Source: Ziziphus jujuba
Taxonomy: Eukaryota; Streptophyta; Magnoliopsida; Rosales; Rhamnaceae
Length of the DNA: 64,000 bases
NCBI RefSeq assembly: GCF_031755915.1
Contig: NC_083387.1
Coordinates: 7,012,501-7,076,500, forward strand
Direction of reading: 5' to 3'
Shown: positions 46,448 through 58,878 of the stretch, piece after piece
How positions within the stretch are numbered: the stretch's first letter is position 1
How the letters are laid out: every line of letters starts with the position of its first letter
Made by a program: the position numbers and the translations under genes
The notes under the pieces: model-generated
What the model saw: the letters and a program-made list of their open reading frames with translations, nothing else
Told to the model about the DNA's origin: nothing
Databases searched by the model: none

Positions 46448-49400
46448 TCATCTTGTAGGTTTTTTTCTCCACTCTGTTCGTCCCCGGTTTATCTCAGGCC
46501 CATCTCCAGACAATCTCAGTACATGCAAAAATTGCCGGCAGTCTTGTTCGTGTTCTGCAGTTATAGCAGATCCATTTGTTCCTCGAAGCTCTGGGATTTC
46601 TTCACCACCCTCAAGGGGTTCAACACTTGTAAGAGAATCAACAACGTCATCATGTTGACACTCCCGTCTATAATCTAAGGTGATGGTCTGCAGTTCATGG
46701 CTATCAATGATTTCTTGAGGCATGCTCTGTCATGGAGAATTTACAAATGTCAGCTTATGAGCACGAGAGTCCATAAGGCCATATATAATAACTTTTTGAG
46801 GTTCTGTACAAACAAATAATGAGTGCTTAAGTTGAGGATAAGAAAAAGAGAGATATCAACCAACCTCTAGGACCCATCCAATGTAGGTCACATTATTAAC
46901 ATGCTGGTTCATGTCCAGATCAGCTCTCCGAGGCTGCAGATACCAAGACATGCTTAGAATGCAGAAGAAAATCAGATGAACCAAGACCTGCTTAGAACGC
47001 AGAAGAAAATCAGAAGAACATAAATAAACCAAGTGATCTTACCACAAGCCCCAGTCTGGAAAACTGAGCAGGATCTTCCAGTTTTGATATCTTCCTTACG
47101 CTACTACTGTTCTCCTCTGGAAATGCTAACCTAAAACATGAAGACAAGCCAATTGTAAAAAGCCAGAATATATCGGTCAAAACTGATACTGATAATAGGA
47201 AACAAAAGGAGCTATCTGCTATTAAAGCAGAGTGGATCCACAATCTATGATATGATTTTATCTTCCACACCATGCTATATCCCAGGTTCCCAGCACTATT
47301 TTTGGATTTTTGACAATGTTCATGTGGTAAGATTATAGTTGTAACCCCAACCCCTCAACAGAAAAAGGGCAATAAACATGATTATTGTCCATAAAGGAAG
47401 ACTTCCCAATAAAATCTTAAGCATGAGTACGGGTAAACCCTCTGACATAAAAGAAGAATTAACCAAATGGTATCTACAATTAATTAACTTCCCATACTCT
47501 TGTTTCATCTTCTCAAAGATAAATGCATTTCCAGAAGCTGAGACCAAATCATTTTCGTTCACCAGCTATAATATCTTCATCACAAAGAGGATGAAATTAA
47601 AAGTCCACTGTCTCACTCACAACCATAAAAGAACCACCTAGAAATTTTGGACTAATCCATATGTAAAATCTGGCAAAAGGACATCAAAGATCTTGCTAAA
47701 AAGATGGCAACAATAGTCAAAAACACCTCAAAAGGATCAAAACTATATCATCCTGTGACTCCAGCAACAACAGCATATTATTGCAATGGCAGTTATTTTA
47801 TCAAGCTAGTGAAATATTTAAACAAAATATGACTTCATATGATTTCAAACATGATGAGTGGAGAAGGGGAAGAGGGGGAGGAGGGGGGGGAGAAGGAGAA
47901 GGGGGTGGGGGGGAGAGAAGGGGGGAATGGGTGCTAACCTGGGTTCTCGTGGACAAAAGACCAAGTATTCTTCTCGAACATCATCATTAACTTTCTGAAG
48001 TCGTCTGGTTTCTTGGTTCATCATCACCCACTTACTGAAACCATACAGTGGATATAGAAACCTTTTAGAATATATCTCAAATTAAGATAATTGAAATTAG
48101 AGAAAACATATTAAAGTAATGTGACAAGTATGAATCAGATTTGCAAAAAATGTTCAGCAACCCCTTCAAATCGGATCCTCAAATTAGCATTTGACTATTT
48201 CTTGAGGAACAGATAGCATAAAATTTATCAAGAAGGAAGATTGCAAAAACATATCTTAAGAGAAATTAATATTTCATGATTGTTAGACAAAAGGTCCTAA
48301 CATATCCTTGAAATATACATTAAAAGGGAGATAAATGGTCACTTTAATAGCCACAAAAAGCAACGTAAGTTATACAAACTGCTGCAGAACCACCAAACAC
48401 ACACACATACTACCAATACTTAGAGATTTAGGATAAGATATAATAACAAAATTTGCTTAAACGTGTGATAAGAAATCATGTAAACAGATTGTCCAATATT
48501 GGATGAAGGTAGATGTTCTTTAGTTTTATTTTTATTTTTATAGATCAAATGTTTTTTTCTGAACCTCATTACAATTTTTACTGAACAGAAAGTTGGGAAA
48601 ACAAAGTGGCTTGGCGCACCTTGTTGCTCTTCCAATGACCTGGCCAGTGGCATGGTCCTTGAGTATCCAATCACGTCTAGTCCCAATTCTTCCTTCCCCT
48701 TGACACCATGTTTCTATTTCAACTACATCACTCCTGTTCAGATTCCCGCATGTTAGAATAACTGTTAATCACATATCAAACCTTGAAGAAAAATTTAAAG
48801 AAGAAAGCTCACCAAGCTGGGTATTTATAGATTTCAATGTGCATGCGAGCAGTAACCCATATGAGATTTAACTTCCTCATGGTATGGGTTGTAGCAAAAC
48901 CATCAGTTGAAAATCCGACACCCTGAGCATGGTTGCACCCAACCTCCTACATAACAAATTTTCCCGTGAAACACTAGAAAAAGTTTCTGCAAAGGACAAA
49001 TGCATATTCCTAATTTTACATTCATTAAAATAAAATAAAATATGATTTTTATTTTTTTGCAAAGTAAATTATCTACTGCTGACTTCCCGAAATGCAATTC
49101 AAAATACATAGCATGTATGAAACAAATGAAAAGTGGTACGCAAATCACTGAAATTCATTAATTAAACAAAGCACTCAATGGAGTCAAAAGATTTTCAGAT
49201 TCAGAATCTAAGAGCATAAAAGGGAATGAAAGCTTTTTTGCTGATAACATCTAGTAATAGATTGTTGATACCAAATATTAATGAATACAGAGTGGCCCTG
49301 TTTTCCAAACAAGCAATATAACCAAACAGAGCAAAGCATACATCCTTGCTTAGACAGTAAGCTGCCAAGTGAGGAAAACGCAACAAACAACATGCCCACT

Positions 49401-50204
49401 TGCTAAATTTAGCAAGTAAAGCAGAATATCCAGCTGAGTAGAGTCAACAAATTTGGCAAATTTCGTAAAGGTCAAGAAACAATAGAATTGCATTTGCAGA
49501 GTTAAAGAAAGCAAAGTTGGAGCTCTACACTTTTACTAGCAAACCAAAATTTGCCAGAATCGGACCCCAAATAGAAAAACAGATCAAAAGAATTTGCAAA
49601 TGCTGGTTGGTAACAAAGAATAATATCAACAAACCAAATACCTGAAAATCCGTACAATTCCCATAAATCAAATTCAACCATTGAAAAAGATATTAAAACT
49701 TTGACCCAAAAAAAAAATCCAAATAAAAACAACAAAAGATGCAAGCCAAAAAAAAAAAAAAAAAAACAACAACAGTAACGTCCAAAAGAAAAATTAAAAA
49801 CAAATTGAAAATGCCACGAATCACCGTCGAACCTGCAATAAATTAGCGATTGTTTCCACAGTGGCAGTCTTGTTAATCCCGACCTCATAGCACCTCACAA
49901 TGAACTTCTCCTTATACGATAACCCATCCTCAGTCAAGCTTCCCAACCTCAACCGATCTGCCAAGCTTCCCAAGCCGGTTTCGACCCGGGTCGTCATCCC
50001 GCCTTCAGCTCCAACACTACCACTCCGGTCGGAAACAACCGCCAAAACCGGACCTTTGGCGGTCGGCGAGCATGAAAGAAGAGCTCCGTCTTTCCGTCGA
50101 GTGAAAACGGGCCGGGTTTTGGACAACTTAGGCGGGCCGAAGAAACGGCATTGGGCTAGGGCGTGGTGGATTTGGTCCGTCGCATTGCACGAGACCTTCA
50201 ACAT
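46448..50204 (-). CDS. FATA: FatA oleoyl-ACP thioesterase, plastid
   Basis: Seven exons: 50204-49833, 48946-48813, 48733-48620, 48034-47939, 47130-47043, 46933-46865, 46726-46448; 383 codons plus stop. A Ser/Arg-rich plastid transit peptide is followed by LRLGSLTEDGLSYKEKFIVR and CYEVGINKTATVETIANLLQ, GCNHAQGVGFSTDGFATT, WCQGEGRIGTRRDWI, KWVMMNQETRRLQKV, RADLDMNQHVNNVTYIGWVL (conserved Asp, Asn and His of the active region) and the YRRECQ motif with the conserved Cys. These are diagnostic of FatA rather than FatB. The enzyme releases oleate from ACP in the plastid stroma, ending de novo fatty acid synthesis. I chose the ATG at 50204 (MLKVSCN) because it matches the family start; an in-frame ATG 36 bases upstream is possible. 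Next to CDC45 as in Arabidopsis. Confidence 0.96.
47860..47932 (+). repeat. G-rich polypurine tract in FatA intron 4
   Basis: About 70 bases of almost pure A/G with at least six runs of four or more G, beginning GAGAAGGGGAAGAGGGGGAG and ending AAGGGGGGAATGGG. It lies immediately inside the donor of FatA exon 4 (donor at 47938-47937), so the G-rich strand is the template strand and the pre-mRNA reads C/U-rich. Potential G-quadruplex or triplex former. Confidence 0.75.
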
Positions 50205-51866
50205 TTTCACCACTGTTTGGTTTGTCTTCCTAGAAAGCAAGAAACTTTTTCTTCACCCCCTCTCTCTCTCTCTCTTCGGACCCAGAGAGAGGAGTGTGTG
50301 ACAAGGGAGAGAAGTAAGGGGAAGGCTTTCTCCGTTCTCTCCCTCTAAAAATATGTATTTTTCGGTCGATGCAACCGAGGAGGAGTGAGGAGGGGGTGTT
50401 TTTGGAAACGCAACCGGATTTGAGAACTAATTACGAGATTGCCATTTGCGTATGCGTAGGGAGAGGGAGTGAATGAAAGAAAGACCAAGCGGATGGACTT
50501 GGAGCCGATTACGAGATTGCCATTTGCGTATGCCTAGGAAGTGTGGGTGAATGAAAGACCCAGTGGATAGATATGAGTTTTTGTTCTCGCACGTGGTGCT
50601 TTAATCTCGTGTGCGTGTCCACTGTCCACTTTCCACTGACCTTTTTAACTCCTACACGGCGTCCACGCACCACCCAACCATTATTAATAACAGTGTTTAA
50701 AGTCTCTGATTAATTAACTGTATATATTTTTTATTCTGCTTTCTTCGATCTAATTCAATAAAGACCAATCAAATCGACATTTTTTTTTATATAAACAAAT
50801 CCTTTGGTCCAAGAAATATGGTACTTGCTACTTTTAATTATTAAAGTGTTCAAATTTTTACCAAATGAATTATTGAACTTGTTATTTCAATCCAACTTTG
50901 TACATTTATGGTGGTCAAATTTTAATATTTCTTCTTACCTTTTTATATAAAACAGTTGGTACTAAGACTTCATTTTAACTCTTTTGAATTATATCCTCAG
51001 ATTTAGAAATGTATTTGGATATTTTAAAAGCCAATAATAATCTAGAACAACATTTCATAGTAATATCTCAGATACAAAATTGTCAGACTTTGTATGTAAA
51101 TTTAAAAAATAAATAAATAAAAATTGGACAGGCCGCCTTATAAACTAAATTTAAGGGTCATCACTCAACTCCGTTTAAGTTTAGTTTAAATGAAATTTAA
51201 TTCTTTAGGTTCAAAAATCTCGTAAACTCATCATATATATACATATATAAAGTCATAAATTTGACATATTAAAAAATTATTATAAATGATAAAAAAAATT
51301 ATTATCATTTTCTTTTTTAATTGTTTCATTCATATCCCTTAAATTTATAACATTAACACCTCTTAAATTTACCAAAAAACACCTCTTAAATTTAATTTAT
51401 ATCACTCACATCATTTATATATAGGGATGCTACTTAAAAATTTTGAAACTTGGATGATTGAATCCAAATTAGTACAACTTTTAGATGGTTGGATGAAATA
51501 TTCTCTTGATAATAAACCTTTATATGGGCTTTTCCTCCTTGGGTCCTCGATGGATTAAATGGGTTTGAACAATCCACCATATTAATGGGCTTGGATTTTT
51601 AACTTTGGGCTTGAACACGTAAAGCCTCACACACTTAGCAATCATCGTCTCTACATTTATGGATTCTCTATTCTTTAAATATATATATATATATATCTAT
51701 TTACTTTTTTATTTGATAATTAAACATGTACATGTAAAATTGAAAGTCGAACTTCAACCATAATCGCATGTTTTCTGAGCAGGAAGTGTAATATGTATAT
51801 ATTTTATTTTTCCCAACCTCTATTTATACGAGCTCTTATATATTTTACATTTACCAAAAAACAAAA

Positions 51867-51898
<32 letters not shown>

Positions 51899-52436
51899 TT
51901 GGTTTTTGTATTTAATTTTTTCTGTCAATTTATAATAACAGAGAAAAAATAAAAAAAGGGCAATTATACTGTTTTTTGTTCATATAGTGTGGATCAATTA
52001 CACATCAAGTAAAATATGTTTGAACACATATAAATTTTCATATACATATGGTCCCATGTATAGCACACCTTTTTCAATTTAAATAATTGATGAACGATGT
52101 GTTAAAAGAATAAAAACCACATCTTAAACAATTTCTTTCTTTATTTAATTTTTTTTTTTTTTTTTTTTTTACCCTCAACTCTATCATTAAGATATTTATT
52201 ACATAGGGAAAAATCCTGGCAAAGCCACATAGAAGATCAAAGAAGCGTGCATAGGTTTTTAATTTTATTGCTATCACGCTATTTCGTTATTTCATGACGA
52301 TAGGAAATATCATCCAGCAACGATGTTTTGACCATAAGATTGTGGAATCTATAAAAGTGGAGTTGCTGTCATTTCTCTCATCATAATAATAATAATTGTA
52401 TAAATAACCCTATGCATGTAAAAGGAAAAAAAATGA
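50205..52436. other. FatA promoter region and AT-rich intergenic DNA
   Basis: 50230-50400 is probably FatA leader/promoter with a (CT)n at about 50259-50275. ATTACGAGATTGCCATTTGC is present twice (50430-50449 and 50509-50528), a small duplication with the following CGTATGC. From 50700 on the DNA is very AT-rich with (AT)n runs; no gene seen. Confidence 0.5.
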
Positions 52437-52988
52437 TCCAATAATAAAATTAGGGTGTTACAAAGTCTTTCATGGACAATAGGATAAACACTTGTTTTTG
52501 CCAATTATTCAGCAACATATTTTTTATTAACCAACAATTTTAACCTCAGGAAGAGAAGGAGAAAAAGCTGTTAGAGTTGGTGATCCGATCCAAAAAGCTT
52601 GCAATGCAATTCATTTGGTGAAACTTATTTTGTGGAAAAAAATTGGAGTTCTATGATGGTAGCTGAGGTATGGGGCAAATAGGTCCGAGACTGTAGTTCA
52701 ATTTTAAGGTTTATTCCGTACAATATATTTTTATGTTTTTGAGGGGTTTTCGGATGTATTGAGTTTTTTAGCCGCTTTATTTGTTCACCTCTTGTATCAA
52801 TGTTGATCAATAAGATTTGTCTCTTTTTGCCCGTGATTTTTTACTGTCAAGGGTTTTCCACAGAAATTTGTGTTTTGTTTTTTATTCTTCTTTTGCTATT
52901 GTTTTGTTCTATTTTCATAACGAAAGCATTGTCCAATAACAAAATTATGGTGTTACAAAGTCTTCCACGGACAATAGAATAAAGACTA
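52437..52988. repeat. Pair of 56-bp direct repeats, possible LTR or TRIM remnant
   Basis: A block with AAAATTA(G/T)GGTGTTACAA, AGTCTT, GGACAATAG and ATAAA occurs at 52437-52492 and 52932-52988, about 80-90 percent alike by eye. Between them lies CAAGGGTTTTCCACAGAAAT with TTTTGTTTTTTATTC, text that recalls the R/U5 part of Copia-type LTRs. No coding sequence. An old LTR remnant is plausible but unproven. Confidence 0.4.
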
Positions 52989-53314
52989 GGAGGAGGAGAT
53001 GGCAACAAAGCATGCAACTCGTAAATTCAAGGTGATTTAAAAATCACAGCTTTTACTAGTTATAAGTTCATAAAAGATTTTTATTTTTTAATTTATTTTT
53101 TCATGGCAATGGTGAATATTGTGTATATAATCCATGATCTTAGCATGATGTTTTTTACTATCCTTAGCGTATTCAAGAATCTAATAAACATGTAGTATTA
53201 TAATGATAATCATTTGTATGCTTACATACATATTGAGAGTGTAGTCCTCTATGTTTAACAGTTAATGACATAATCATAATGCAAGTTTAAAACTCAATCT
53301 TTGAAGCAATGCAA

Positions 53315-53572
53315 TGTTGAGATAGTAAAATAATATTGAGAAACAGTAGCTCGCTTTTCATTTGATTAAGAATGAATATATATATATACACAAAGATTGG
53401 GCACTGCATTAAATTGCCCAAATGTGAAATAGGAAACTACTCTAGAATTAAGGAATTACAACTAGTTACAGAAATCAAGGAATTACAACCAATTATAAAG
53501 ATATTACAACTAATTACAAGAATTTAAAATATAAAGGAAATCTTGCATAATTAATATGCTAATATGCTAATA
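53315..53572 (-). repeat. 3' LTR of the Copia element
   Basis: 258 bp. On the plus strand it begins TGTTGAGATAGTAAAATAAT and ends GCTAATATGCTAATA. Immediately inside (53573-53583) the minus strand reads TTGAAGGGGCA, a purine-rich stretch in the position of the polypurine tract. Confidence 0.9.
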
Positions 53573-53599
53573 TGCCCCTTCAAGATGGATCACCGGAGG

Positions 53600-56293
53600 A
53601 GATGCCAATCTTAACCCTTAATTCTTGGAAGCAATGTTGTGGAGGCGGTTTGGTAAGAGCATCTGCAAGTTGATCTGCTTAAGAAATATGAGTAACATGA
53701 AGAGCACCAGATTGAACTTGATCCCAAATAAAGTGATAGTCAATGGCCATATGTTTCATGCGCGAATGAAAGACTAGATTAGAACAAAGATAGGTGGCAC
53801 TAACATTGTCACAATAGATGATAGGCGGTGTAGGAAGAATGACACCAAGCTCCGTAAGAAAGGAACAAATCCAATTGATCTCCGAAGTAGTAGCAGCAAC
53901 GGATCGATACTAGGCTTCGGTGGATGACCGAGCAACTGTACGCTGTTTCTTGGATGACCAAGAAATAGGATGTCGACCAAGATAGACAATGTAGGCACTC
54001 GTAGAAGTATAGTCATCTTTGTTGCTGAGAAGGCATGAAGAGAAACTGGATTTTCCATATGAAGGGATAAGCCATGAGTCAATGTGCCACACAGATATCG
54101 AAGCAGTCGTTTTGCAGCATTCCAATGTTCAGATGTTGAGCGATGCATGAACTGAGAAAGCTTGTTGATAGCATATGCAATGTCGGGATGAGTAAGGCAA
54201 AGATATTGTAGGCTGCCAACAAGTTGTCTATAGTCTATGTAGTCAATCAAAGCTGTTCTGGAATGAAGTGTGAGATTCCCATCAGTTGTAAAAGGTGTTG
54301 CAACAAGTTTGGCACCAGTCATTTTTGTTTGGGCAAGAAGATCAATGAGGTAGCACCGTTAAGTAAGCAACAAACCAGATGGAGTGGTGAGAACCTCAAT
54401 GCCGAGAAAATAAGACAAGGTACCAAGATCTTTGAGCGAAAATCTTTGCACTAGGAGGTCAATGTAGCGCTAAATAATCTTGGAGTCAATAATTATGATA
54501 ATAATGTCATCCACATAAACAAATAAATATGTGGTAAGCTCACTGGAGTGGGGAATGAATAGAGAAGTGTTTGCATGAGAATTTGTGAACCCAGATTCAA
54601 AGAGAAATTGACGAAGTTCATAGTACCAAGTCCGTGGGGCCTGGATGAGTCCATATATAGCCTTCTTTAATTTGCAAACATGTGTTGGATTGTCTTTATC
54701 AACAAATCCTGGAGGTTGGGCCATGTAAACGTCTTCAGAAAGATTGCCTTGAAGAAAGGCATTATTAACATCCAACTGTCGCAATGGCCAACCTCTACTG
54801 ACTGTTAGACTTAGAACAAGGCGGATGGCCGTAGGCTTTACAACCGGGTTGAAGCTGTCATAAAAATCCACTCTAAGTCGTTGATGAAAACCTTTCGCAA
54901 CCAATCATGCTTTGTACCTGTCAACAGAACCATCAGGAAGTATTTTAATACGGAAAACCCACTAACATCCAACAAGATTTGGCAAGGAAGTAGATGGAAC
55001 AAGCTCCGAGGTTCCATTTCAAACAAGAGCATCAAACTCATCGTTCATAGCCTGTCTCCATTTGGGATCTTTGAGGCCTTGGGTAACATTATGAGGCTCA
55101 GTGTATGATGATGGAGAAAGAACAGCAGTGAGATTTAGCTTGGAGGAGGGTTTGTGGATGTTGTTTTTCACTTTGGTGGTCATGGGATGGGTATTTTGAG
55201 TAGTCGGTTGAGCTGTGGTTGAATCAGGAAAGGAAGAGGTCTCAAAATTGGGTGGTTCTAGCGATGAAGGTTCGATCGTGGTTACTGGGGTGTCAATCAA
55301 ATGATGTTTGAGTAATGGAGGGGCTAAGGAAAGAGGTCATTGGACATCTAGAGAGGAAGGTTGGTTGACCGTTTGGGCATTTTGTGACGGATGTTGACAT
55401 GGGGGATCCCTTGGTGGAAGCGTATTGAGTGAGCCGAATGAAGTGGGTAGAATTTGGACTAGGGGAAGCCATTTGGAAATGATTTCGGGGGTGGGACGAG
55501 ATAAATGGGATAGGTGAGTGGTAAAAGGAAAGGTGGTTTCAAGAAATTTGACATGACGAGAAATTTATGTTTTAGAAGTGGACAAATCAAGGCAGAGATA
55601 GGCACTTTGTGTGGAAGAGTAACCAAGAAAGACATAAGAAGTGGAACAAGAGTCAAGCTTATGTTGAGAATAGGGACGAAGCCATGGATAATATAAACAG
55701 CCGAACACCCGAAGTTTGGTGTAATTGGGTGGTGATTGAAAGAGTTTTTCAAAAGGAGATGAAAGTTGGAGGGTGGGCGTGGGCATACGGTTGATGAGAT
55801 ATATAGCAGTGGCAAAGGCATAAGTCCAATAAGTTAGAGGCATCGATGCATGAGTGAGAAGAGATAGACCGGTTTCAACAATATGGTGATGACGTTGTTC
55901 AGAGAAACCATTGTGTTTTGGTGTATGAGGTGGTGTAGTGAGATGGGATGTACCATGAGTGGCGAGAAAGCTGTTGAGACCTTGATATTCGCCACCATTA
56001 TTTAAATAGAGGGTAACAATCCGGTGTTTAAATTGGTTTTCAACTAAGGCCTTGAAGCACACAAAGACATTATACACATGGGATTTTCGTTTTAGTGGAT
56101 AATACCAAATATACCGTGTATGATGATCAATAAAAATAACATAGTACTGGAAACCATCAACAGAAGAAACATAGAGGTCCATACATCAAAAAAAAAGAAG
56201 TTCAAGAGGATGAGATGAGGTTAAGGTAGAAGAGGAAAATAGAATTTTATGACTTTTATTACATGAACATGCATTACAATATGTGGAAGAGAA
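53600..56293 (-). pseudogene. Copia pol, 3' part: integrase, reverse transcriptase, RNase H (broken)
   Basis: Integrase core at 56182-55565 (DLYVSSVDGFQYYVIFIDHH, then YLNNGGEYQG and the HNGFSEQRHHH region). The second catalytic Asp of the D,D,E triad, normally in SDNGGE, reads Asn here. Reverse transcriptase at about 55060-54470 with WPLRQLDVNNAFLQG, AIYGLIQAPRTWY and an intact YVDD. RNase H from about 54220 to 53600, with DIAYAINKLSQF, RSSTEA, and IIYCDN. Several in-frame stops (for example just before the integrase core, between 55020 and 54905, and within RSSTEAEY) break the frame. Non-functional. Confidence 0.85.
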
Positions 56294-56301
56294 CACCGGA
56301 C

Positions 56302-57276
56302 TAGGGGTGGGCAAAAACCGAACCGGACCGATCAAACCGACCAAACCGACATATTTGGTTTGGTTTGGGTTGGTTTTAATTTATTAATCGGTTTGGTTCG
56401 GTTAAATATATAAAAAAAAACCGAAATGGTCGGTTCGGGTTGTAGGTTGGATAAAATTTATCCAACCCAACCCGCACCAAACCGATCATCAATTAAACTA
56501 ACATTTTATATTACTTTTATATATAAATATAGTATATAATTATAAAATAAAACTATTATTTTATTTATTGTGAGAATGGGATTGAAGAGTGTGAAAAAAG
56601 ACTTTTTAAAATAATTTTTATTTTTATGGATTGTTAGTTTATTTAATTATAAATTCATTTTAAAATTTAAGATTTCAAATATGGATTGTATTCTATTTTA
56701 TAATTAATAATGGTTGTAGATTTGTTATAGAATTTATTTGTTGGTGTATGATGTATTTGTATAATTAGGTTGTAGTTGTAGACTTATATTATAGTTATAT
56801 GGTTTTATTTTGTATTATCTTACTTGTATTGCAGTTGTATGGTTTCATGTTGCATTGTAGTTAATAGTTAGTTTATTTGGTATTTTTGCTAGTTGAATGT
56901 ATATTAAAATTATTTAATTTAGATATTATTTAATTTAGATAATAGCTTGAAAAAGATGCTTAATTCAAAATATAATGCATGAATATGATTGAAGATTGAT
57001 AATTAAAAAGGCCTAAAAAAATTTTATACAATTTTGAACCCAATGTGTACAATTTATATCTCAAAATAGCATAAATAAAAAAAATTTGGACCGAGATCCA
57101 AACCAACCTAAACCGTTAACCCAACCCAAACCGACCAATGATCATCGGTTTGGTTCGGTTCGGGTTGAACATGGTGGTCGGTTTGGTTTGGTTTCGTATC
57201 CAATCCAAACCGAATTGGTCGGTTCGGTTTAAAAAAATCTATAAAACCGAACCAAACCACACCGAACCCACCCCTA
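56302..57276. mobile_element. hAT-type MITE nested in the Copia integrase region
   Basis: 975 bp bounded by terminal inverted repeats TAGGGGTGGG (56302-56311) and CCCACCCCTA (57267-57276) and by an 8-bp target-site duplication CACCGGAC (56294-56301 and 57277-57284). An 8-bp TSD with TIRs beginning T/CAGGG is the hallmark of hAT transposons. Both ends are packed with subterminal CCGAACC/GGTTTGG-type motifs, about 140-170 bases on each side, around a very AT-rich core. No transposase frame, so it is non-autonomous. It splits the pol frame of the host retrotransposon between the pre-integrase zinc region and the integrase core. Confidence 0.93.
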
Positions 57277-57284
57277 CACCGGAC

Positions 57285-57870
57285 TGGACAACGGTAAACA
57301 AAATTTGGAAATAATATTTTTCATAATAGGAAATGACGGATGTCCTAATCTAGAGTGCCACTCGGACAAAGTGGTCTTGACACTTGAAAAAGCAAGCAAC
57401 GATGAAGAGGTCTCTGAAGGGAGGAAAGTCAGCCACTCATATATGCCATCCTTAGGTTCACCCATTAAAAGGATTGCCCCCGTGTTTAGATCCTTCACCT
57501 AAAAAGAAGAGGGTGAGAATTCAACGGAAACATGGTTAGTGGTGCAAAATTGATAAATCAAAATTAAGTTCTTTTGCATGAAAGGAACACAAATGCCGTT
57601 TTGTAAAGTAAAGGTACGAGAGGAAGCCGGTATGGTGGTAGAATCAGTATGGGTGATGTGAAGGGCTAAGCCATCGCCGATCATGACATCATCAGATCCT
57701 TGATAGGGGCTAAGAAGAGAGAGGTCGCTCAAGTCGGACATGACGTGGTGAGAGGCGGCACTGCCTAAGAGCCATGTAGGAGTTGTGGTGGGACTGAGAG
57801 TAGCATGATTGGCTCGTGGTTGCCAAGGTGGAGAGGGGCGATATCCCTGAGAGACTTGAGGACGAGATGG
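57285..57870 (-). pseudogene. Copia pol, 5' part: protease and GAG-pre-integrase
   Basis: In minus orientation: TWLLGSAASHHV, where Copia proteases have a D(S/T)GA catalytic motif, so the catalytic Asp has been replaced; then DDVMIGDGLALHITHTDS and, in the pre-integrase domain, EWHSRLGHPSFPIMKNIIS. It continues across the MITE into CNACSCNKSHK (zinc ligands) at about 56280-56240. The frame is broken by a stop between gag and protease and by the MITE. Confidence 0.8.
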
Positions 57871-58770
57871 TTAGTGAGTATTGACAAGCCAAAACATCGG
57901 ACATCGTTTGGAAGTGTGCCCTTGAGTACCACATGCTTGACACCTACCCAAATAAGGTTTTTGTGGACACAGATCATGAGGAGGAAGTGCAGTGGTAGGG
58001 CATGGGTGTGGTGAATGAGGTGCTGGTGAAGGCCAATGTGGACGATTCCGAGAGACTGTGGGGTTTGCCGTTGCGGGTAGGAATAGAGAAGATGATTGGG
58101 TGGTCAGAAGAGAGGCTTCTTTGTTAAGAAGTTTCTCATGGAGCTCAGCAAAAGAAATTGGCATATCTCGAGCATTAACTGGATCAATGATGGATTTGTA
58201 CTCATTACCGAGTCCTTCAAGAACACGATCAATAAGATCCTCGTTATCAACGGGCTTCCCCAGAAGAACAAGTTCATCGGTGCGAGTTTTTATTTCTTGC
58301 ATATATTCATTAATGGATTTTTAGCCCTTGGTACACCGCTTTAATTGTTCCTTCAATTGTTTAATATGACCACGTGATGGTTTGGCATAGGCGTTGGCTA
58401 AGGTTTGCCATGCATCAAGGGAGGTGGTGGAGCAGGCAATAAGCGGCTGTAGAGAAACAGAGATAGCCTCAAGGAGAGCACTAAAGATGAGACGATCCTG
58501 ACGTTTCCAGGTTTGGTATGCGGGATTTGGATATGCAACATCATTGACAGTGACAGTGGGTGAAGGTGGAGTTTGAGTACCATGAATAAAGTGATGAAGA
58601 TCATAGCCTTCAAGAAGAGATCGGATTTGAAGACTCCACGTGAGATCGTTGGTGGATGACAATTTGGTGACATTCGAGAGATTGATTGTAAGGAGGGGAT
58701 GTTGAGGATCCTGAGAGTTTTGGATGATGATAGAGTCGTTGGTGGAAGAGGGGTTTGCATCAGAAGCCAT
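57871..58770 (-). pseudogene. Copia gag with zinc knuckle (one in-frame stop)
   Basis: Start at 58770-58768. The UBN2/gag region contains NDLTWSLQIRSLLEGYDLHH, LLEAISVSLQPLIACSTTSL, AWQTLANAYAKPSRGHIKQL and, after an in-frame stop at about 58321, ELVLLGKPVDNEDLIDRVLE and GLGNEYKSI. Near the end is a CCHC zinc knuckle CQACGTQGHTSKRC (CX2CX4HX4C). Without that stop the frame would be otherwise open over about 300 codons, so the damage here is light. A poly(T) run (about 58788-58819 on the plus strand) lies just upstream of the start. Confidence 0.85.
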
Positions 58771-58785
58771 TGAGAAAAGAATGAT

Positions 58786-58820
<35 letters not shown>

Positions 58821-58865
58821 GGAATTTCTGGGAAAAAAAAAGAAAAGCTAGGCCCAAAAGATCAT

Positions 58866-58878
58866 GCTCTTGATACCA
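58866..58878 (-). other. Primer-binding site, initiator tRNA-Met
   Basis: On the minus strand TGGTATCAAGAGC begins directly after the ...AACA end of the 5' LTR. This is complementary to the 3' end of plant initiator tRNA-Met and is the common primer of plant Copia elements. Confidence 0.9.

Noticed and set aside
47781..48027. Gly/Arg or Pro-rich small proteins over the FatA purine tract
   Set aside because: Low-complexity translation of an intronic G-rich repeat.
53774..58857. A host gene cluster of novel proteins in this interval
   Set aside because: LTRs, primer-binding site, TSD and gag-pol motifs show it is a Copia element.
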